Below, piece by piece: positions 58,889 through 64,000 of a DNA stretch of 64,000 bases. Position 1 is the stretch's first letter; every line of letters begins with the position of its first letter. Made by a program: the position numbers and the translations under genes. Below the pieces are notes generated by a model. That model saw only the letters and a program-made list of their open reading frames with translations, was not told the DNA's origin and did no database searches. Source of the DNA: Charina bottae (Eukaryota; Chordata; Lepidosauria; Squamata; Charinaidae); the NCBI GenBank assembly GCA_023362775.1, contig JALMGJ010000003.1, positions 77,423,355-77,487,354 on the forward strand, in the 5' to 3' direction.

Positions 58889-58906
58889 TGGTATCATATG
58901 ATGATT

Positions 58907-59681
58907 AAAATATATGCATTAAATGTATTATTATTGTTGTTAGTAATAATTTTATATTTCTCCTTTCTATATGGAGAATGATGAAGTTTGTCACAAAATA
59001 AAATATAAAATATAGAATAAAACAAATAAATACCATTAAAATATATGTATAAAATATGTACAAATGTTACAGTCATTCTAAAAATTAAAATTTTAAAATA
59101 AAGCTATCATTTAAGGGCCTGGTTGTTAAAATAATATTTCATATTTTAAAGCAGTATGTCCAATTAGGAGCCACCTCACATTATTTTGAAGACTGATTCA
59201 ATAGAAAGCTTGCTTGGTTGCAATGAATATTTGTTTGTTAATATTACACATGCAAAACAGATTGCCATATGTCCTGTTTACACTTCCACAGGCTATAACT
59301 TGTGTGGATGTGTGTGTGTTTGTAAGAGGGTGGAAGGGGGAAGCATTTCATCAGATTTCCCTATGAGGTTTGGTAACTGTGGTAGCTGGAGCAAAGATAG
59401 CAGAAGGAACCATGGAATAAAGCTTGACTTCCACCCAAATGCTGTAAGGCCTCATTTTTGTGTTTACTATTCCCTGAAAACAGGAGATCTTCCAAAAGAA
59501 AGACTCATTCCAGGTATTAAGCCAAGCTGAGGGATCTGAACTGCCAAGGAACTCCATTTGCTCAAGACCATATAAAAGTTCTCTTTTGTTGGGGAAAAAG
59601 AGCTTCAATGTAGGAAAATGGCCTCCCTTGCTTCCCAGTCTGAAGAAACCCCAGAGGAGGAATTCCATTGTGATATCCTTA
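58907..59681. other. Unassigned intergenic stretch
   Basis: A 114-codon frame (59186-59530) has no recognised domain; a short GTGTGTGTTTG run lies at its centre. Treated as chance. Confidence 0.35.
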
Positions 59682-59689
59682 ATATATAG

Positions 59690-59803
59690 CAGTGTTTCTC
59701 AACCTCATCAACTTTAAGATATGTGGACTTCAACTCCCATGGTTGGGGAATTCTGGGAGTTGAAGTCCACATATCTTAAAGTTGATGAGGTTGAGAAACA
59801 CTG
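59690..59803. mobile_element. Near-perfect palindromic hAT MITE, 114 bp
   Basis: CAGTGTTTCTCAACCTCATC...GATGAGGTTGAGAAACACTG; arms of about 50 bp pair almost completely around ATGGTTGGGGAATT. Exact 8-bp duplication ATATATAG (59682-59689, 59804-59811). Confidence 0.9.
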
Positions 59804-60112
59804 ATATATAGGAAGGCAGGGAGGCTGAATATAGCTGAGCAGGATGAAAAAAAATCCATGCCCTTGGTCATCTCATCACACAAACCTCACACTGTATTCC
59901 TTTTTCCTTCTTTTCCATCCAATAAAAGAAGAATGGTAGAAAATTTGATAAATTTCCAGCACTTCTAGTGCTCACAGAAGTGGATAAATTAACATAAATA
60001 TGTACTTCCCAGTCCCATGTTTTTCAAGCACACACTGACAGTTTTCGTTAATGTATAAAGGACACATTAGGACAAATCAAATGTATAAACATATGTAATA
60101 GATTCTCTTAAG

Positions 60113-60340
60113 CGCCAATTTGGTGTAGTGGTTAAAGGCACCAAGCTAGAAACTAGGAGACTGTGAGTTCTAGTGTTGCCTTAGGCATGAAGCCAACTGG
60201 TGACTTTGGGTCAGTCACTCGCTCTCTCAGCCCTTGGAAGAAGGCAAGGGCAAACCACTTCTGAAAAACCTTGCCAAGAAAGCTGCAGGGACTTGTCCAG
60301 GCAGCCGCCAGGAGTCAAGACTGACTCAAAGGCACATACA
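60113..60340 (+). mobile_element. tRNA-derived SINE (Bov-B-like tail type)
   Basis: Head GCCAATTTGGTGTAGTGGTT and GAGTTCTAGTG as in the other SINEs, but the 3-prime half is GGCAAACCACTTCTGAAAAA, GACTTGTCCAGGCAG, GGAGTCAAGACTGACTCAAA, matching the antisense copy at 20240. Confidence 0.82.
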
Positions 60341-60927
60341 CACAAAACCCTCTAATTAGTAGTCGGACTCAATCGGTAATTGAAAACTTACTGTAACAAA
60401 TTCCATATGAATACTTCCTTCTCCTTCACTGTATGTCTCATGATATGCAGCTGTAAATTCTCAGTGGAATTCTATTGTTATTTTAATGTGATTATTATGC
60501 AGCTTCTCTGATCTGTAATCAGATTTGCAAAACTTCTCTGAAAAAAGACGTGCAAGCTATTGGGGACTGAGGTAATCCTCTCTATAGGTTAGAATGAATC
60601 ATAGAATGATTTTAACTTTCTTAGTTCTATTTCACTGCATAAGCAGAAAAGTACAGTGAGAGGAGGACTTCTGTAGTATTTCTATTAAGGTTTGTAGAAA
60701 AACCATGAGTAGAGACAAAGATTGGGAGAGTGCTGGGAAGGAGACCAGCAGGGGAAATTTATTTGGGCAATGCTGGTCTAGCATGGGATTGCTAATCAAG
60801 CAGAGCTTGGGATGTAAAATATGTAGCTGTGAGCACCACAGGTTTTAGAGGTCAGTAGCTACCCTTGGGAAGAATTGTCAGCATACAGTACATGACAGCC
60901 TTTCCCAAGCCTTTGTTCTCACTCAGA

Positions 60928-60928
<1 letters not shown>

Positions 60929-60978
<50 letters not shown>

Positions 60979-61026
60979 TTTTCTATGACCGCCCATCTCC
61001 CCCTCAAGGAGGGACTCTGGGCGGTT
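60929..61026 (-). mobile_element. Minimal L2 tail with AAT microsatellite, antisense
   Basis: (AAT)n of about 17 units (60929-60979) followed by GACCGCCCATCTCCCCCTCA and GGGACTCTGGGCGGTT, the reverse complement of the L2 terminal hairpin. Only about 45 bp of LINE sequence was inserted. Confidence 0.8.
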
Positions 61027-61029
61027 GAA

Positions 61030-63430
61030 ATTCCAGCATGTGTGGAAGGCACTAGCATGGACCAAGTCCATTTGGACTGAAATGTCATATGAGTAGTATT
61101 AAAATTGATTAAGACAGCTGTGTGATCTTGGGAAAAGATGCAGCTCTGTTAAGATATTGCTCTTGCATGCTCCCCAGCACCATCTGAAGATTAAAGCACT
61201 GTGCAGCCCTACAATTTAATGCTGCTCTCAATTGCAGTGGGGGCAAAATAAACGTTGGGTGAAACTGTGCCACTGCTGCCCTATTAAACTACTGTTGGAG
61301 AAATGTTCTTCTCTTAAGAAAATGTCAGGCAAACAGAGTCTCCTAATTTTGCTACCCATCACCAAAACAGAAAATTTTGACCATCAGTTGAAAGAAGTAT
61401 GGTAGTTTTGCTCCTATGGTAAGAGGAAGTCAATGGTAAATGTAGGACACTGGAAATGACTACCCTGTATAGGAGTCCAAGCAATGGACTGTGTCTGAAG
61501 TTCAACCTTTCAACTTGGATGGAATCATGACAAGGAAACTCCCAACTCCCCCTCCCAAATGCAGGAAAACGTGGAATACCGAGAAAAAGACAGATAGAAA
61601 AAACTTCAAAGGCTGATTTCCGCTCCTCACCTCCATAAAATGTTCAGACATTTTCAGATTCAACTCCACATCAAGAGGCAAGTGCCTACACATCAGAGCA
61701 TAAGGTAAGATGACTTAAAATGCGTAACTATGCCTTTGGCTTATTGTTTTGTAATTGCTGTACAGCTTAATCCTTATATGAATATCATGTATCTAGGTGA
61801 TCTTGCTTGGAAGAATTATCAGTACCAACAGCAATTGCCTCAATTAAATGCTCAGCATATATTCAAAGATGAAAGTAGTAGTGGTTGGGCTTTTGTTTTC
61901 TTGTTTTTGAAAGACAAAATGAAAAATCCATTTTCCAGGATGGTGAGTGGAACTAACTGAAGTTAAGGCTATATTTTAGTCTGCAATAATATGAGAGTGT
62001 AGCTTTGCATTTTATTGATGGATTAAAACTGTTAATCCTAGGTGTAGATTAATTAAATTGAATTATTTGAAGCTGTATTCCTAGCTTTGCCCCAGTGTTA
62101 GGATGCTGTGTTGGCTTGGTCATCTGCAGTAGAAGTGGCCTAACATGCAAGTCATTGTTTATGCATACTGTATTTTCTTGCAGATGATCACATTAATGCA
62201 TATGGATATTTATTGGCAGAGCTAAGTAGGTTCATTCCCAGTACTAGGGGCAGCCCCAGGAAACCGGTTCCTCTGTTTTGCGATATTCATAAACAAGGAT
62301 TATATCCCCCTAGGCACAACTTTTTATTTAATTTCATGAGTGACAGTTATTTAAAATAATTCTCCGAAACCATATGAACCAGAGAATCTTAATTGTCTGA
62401 AAGTATGTAAAACTGAAAACAGTTGCCTTCGTGCCCAAATATCCAGAGTATTAGCTTTGACTGTCTAGATTCATATAATACCAAAGAACTAAAAAAGTCA
62501 TCCAAAGTTTTAAAAAATTGCATGCAGTGCTTCCTTAGATAAAGATTCTGTGCTACAGTCACCCCATATGTATATAGGGTAACAAGGAAGGTATGCGTGG
62601 AACGCAGATACTCCTCTATTCTTTGCATGTTGTTCATATACTGTATGTGTTCAGAAAAACTGCCTACAGCTGCTTCTATCATGCTGCTGGAGCACACAAA
62701 CCAGTGAATTTGAATTGAATTCCTGCCCTGAACTCAATTTTTTATCCAGGATCTTAAAAGTCAACTTGTTACAAAGGTGTATATGGGCAGTCAAGCTGGT
62801 GATCCTTATATGTGTATCAATACTTATTAACACCAGTTGTAACTGTCTAGCCATATTTTCTTCCATAGAATATTTATTTGTTGGGAATCAAAATTTGAAT
62901 TCAGACCAATCAATTCACAATATTCCATAGCAGAGAATAAAGCATGTGTGGGAGATATAAAACATGCAACTACATCAGACATGACCAGGCTGTAAAATAT
63001 AACAGAGCAGTTTATTAGGACATGTAAAAAGTAAAGTATATGGTCAAAATATTCCTCTTTGGAAAACAGAATTTTAGGAAAGAAATATACAGGTACTGGC
63101 ATGGGTAGCTTTGAGTGCAGCCTGGTCTAGCATTACGGGCTCATCATGACTAGTCACATGATTATGTTAACTCTTACCAACATGACTTGATGCAGATGCA
63201 AGATAAAGCAGAAGGATTTTTATCTGTTCATTTAGTCTGTCTCTGTCTCTCTCCCCACTCCCCACACACTATGTTTCCTAGATGGGGTACAGCCTCCATT
63301 CAAATACATACATTCAAAAACAACTCAGTGTTAAATGCAAGTTATAATTGCTGCAAAAAGCCCCAACAGCACTAGTGTCCTGGATTTTAAAAGAAATAAC
63401 ATGTTTTTAAAATTTATTTTCCCCCTTTTT
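61030..63430. other. Upstream region of the cytokine exon, no clear feature
   Basis: No coding exon or recognisable repeat could be supported. If the acceptor at 63431-63436 is real, a non-coding first exon and promoter could lie here or further left. Confidence 0.35.
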
Positions 63431-63436
63431 CAACAG
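63431..63436 (+). other. Possible splice acceptor before the cytokine coding exon
   Basis: Pyrimidine tract TTTTCCCCCTTTTTCAACAG ending at 63436, 35 bp upstream of the ATG. Consistent with an intron in the 5-prime UTR; not proven. Confidence 0.4.
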
Positions 63437-63471
63437 GATTTTAGGCATCAACTGTTTCATTTTCTAAAAAT

Positions 63472-63633
63472 ATGAAAATCTTCTTCGGCCCAACTTTTTT
63501 TCTTCTGCTCGCCAAATGGTCCTTATATTTGGTATCAGTGACTGGGGACAAGATTTTCCAGTTTGGACCTTGCAGCATTTCAATGAATATTAATGAAATT
63601 CGCAATAGTTTTGCTATTGTCAAAAACTTTATT
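63472..63633 (+). CDS. IL-19/IL-20/IL-24-like cytokine, first coding exon (partial gene)
   Basis: 54 codons. Residues 1-24 (MKIFFGPTFFLLLAKWSLYL...) are a signal peptide, so the product is secreted. The mature start FQFGPCSISMNINEIRNSF matches the IL-20-subfamily N-terminus: a Cys preceded by a (F/L)G pair, then helix A with the NxxEIRNxF pattern of IL-20. The exon ends after Ile54 at GTAAGT (63634) in phase 0, as exon 1 of IL-10-family genes does (human IL-10 ends ...VKTFF; here ...VKNFI). Such cytokines signal through IL-20R-type receptors and STAT3 in epithelia. The open frame runs on into the intron to a stop at 63691-63693, which is not part of the protein. The remaining exons lie past 64000. 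IL-20 fits best, but IL-19 or IL-24 cannot be excluded from one exon. Confidence 0.82.
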
Positions 63634-63639
63634 GTAAGT
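63634..63639 (+). other. Splice donor of the cytokine exon
   Basis: GTAAGT directly after codon 54; a consensus donor. Confidence 0.75.
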
Positions 63640-63949
63640 ATTGTCATCTGCTTCCGGAACACTTACTGGAAAACAAGTGGAAAAGAAACTTAGAAACCAA
63701 TATAGTACAGTTAACTTACAAGACTGCTTGTGTTAGAACATAGCTTTCTTTGAATAAAAACAAGAACGACAGCAATGTCTTATAGATATGATCCAGAAAG
63801 TATTTCCTAAAAGTCATGCATGCAATTGGACAAATAGTTTAAATAAGGTGGAATCTCTCAAGCTGAAAAAAAATAGAAGGCTGATTAAACAATTTCCATA
63901 GAATACCAAACCTCTTTATGATATATAGATACAAAGAAAAGGACACTGT

Positions 63950-64000
63950 ATTGTCGAAGGCTTTCACGGCCGGAGTTCGATGGCTGTTGTGGGTCTTCCG
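63950..64000 (+). mobile_element. Start of a widespread reptile repeat, cut by the window end
   Basis: TTGTCGAAGGCTTTCACGGC begins a repeat I know from squamate genomes whose later part contains a CTGAAGA...GAAACGTC motif; I associate it with Penelope-like ends, but that part lies outside the window. It sits in intron 1 of the cytokine gene. Confidence 0.5.

Noticed and set aside
59186..59530. 114-codon frame as a host gene
   Set aside because: No domain, no splice or promoter context, contains a GT repeat; length compatible with chance.
61730..61960. 76-codon frame upstream of the cytokine exon as an additional exon
   Set aside because: No family similarity I recognise and no clear donor at its end.

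Overview
This window looks like intergenic and intronic DNA from a squamate reptile (snake or lizard). The evidence is the repeat mix: a tRNA-derived Sauria-type SINE with a Bov-B-like tail, 5S rRNA-derived SINEs, Bov-B/RTE, L2-type, CR1, L1 and Penelope-like LINE remnants, several hAT and mariner-like DNA transposons, many long microsatellites, and a GATA/GACA (Bkm-type) array. No bacterial-style gene organisation is present. Almost every long open frame is transposon-derived or a shadow of a simple repeat.

The one convincing host gene piece is at the right edge. 63472-63633 (+) encodes a signal peptide followed by the N-terminal part of an IL-10-superfamily cytokine of the IL-19/IL-20/IL-24 group, ending at a phase-0 GTAAGT donor. 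The remaining exons lie beyond the window, so most of the window is probably upstream intergenic DNA of an IL-10-cluster locus. I did not find an IL-10 exon, but I could not search exhaustively.

Layout. 1-8.1 kb: L2, Bov-B and 5S-SINE relics plus microsatellites. 8.1-11.3 kb: the longest L2-type LINE copy, with endonuclease and reverse transcriptase parts, decayed. 12.6-12.9 kb: Bkm-like array. 14-20 kb: 5S-SINE, LINE tails, an antisense L2 carrying a solo LTR and a hAT MITE. 20.2-20.9 kb: SINE split by a hAT MITE. 21.6-23.6 kb: two head-to-head old L2 copies. 24.0-29.1 kb: three GC-rich hAT MITEs and a second L2. 30.1-31.5 kb: a mariner-like element with reiterated inner modules, itself invaded by a perfectly palindromic Penelope-like insertion. 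31.5-34.1 kb: L1 start region and the best preserved L2 reverse transcriptase tail. 36.5-41.0 kb: a CR1 copy split by a 3.5-kb hAT transposon that still carries transposase fragments. 42-45 kb: 89-bp tandem repeat, solo LTR, antisense CR1. 46.3-50.3 kb: Bov-B split by a Penelope-like element that is itself split by an LTR-like segment; a Sauria SINE sits in the right half. 52.6-53.0 kb: mariner-like MITE. 53.8-56.0 kb: Bov-B invaded by at least four retroelements. 57.1-58.9 kb: an ORF1-only L1 with an 18-bp target duplication. 59.7-61.0 kb: palindromic MITE, SINE and an L2 tail. 63.4-64.0 kb: the cytokine exon and the start of another repeat.

The elements relate to each other in informative ways. 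The 3.5-kb hAT and the 407-bp MITE share ends, so the former is a plausible source of transposase for the latter. Two MITE families with different ends share the same CCAAT/GC-box module. The L2 copies share a 3-prime hairpin whose inner stem differs between copies yet stays paired.
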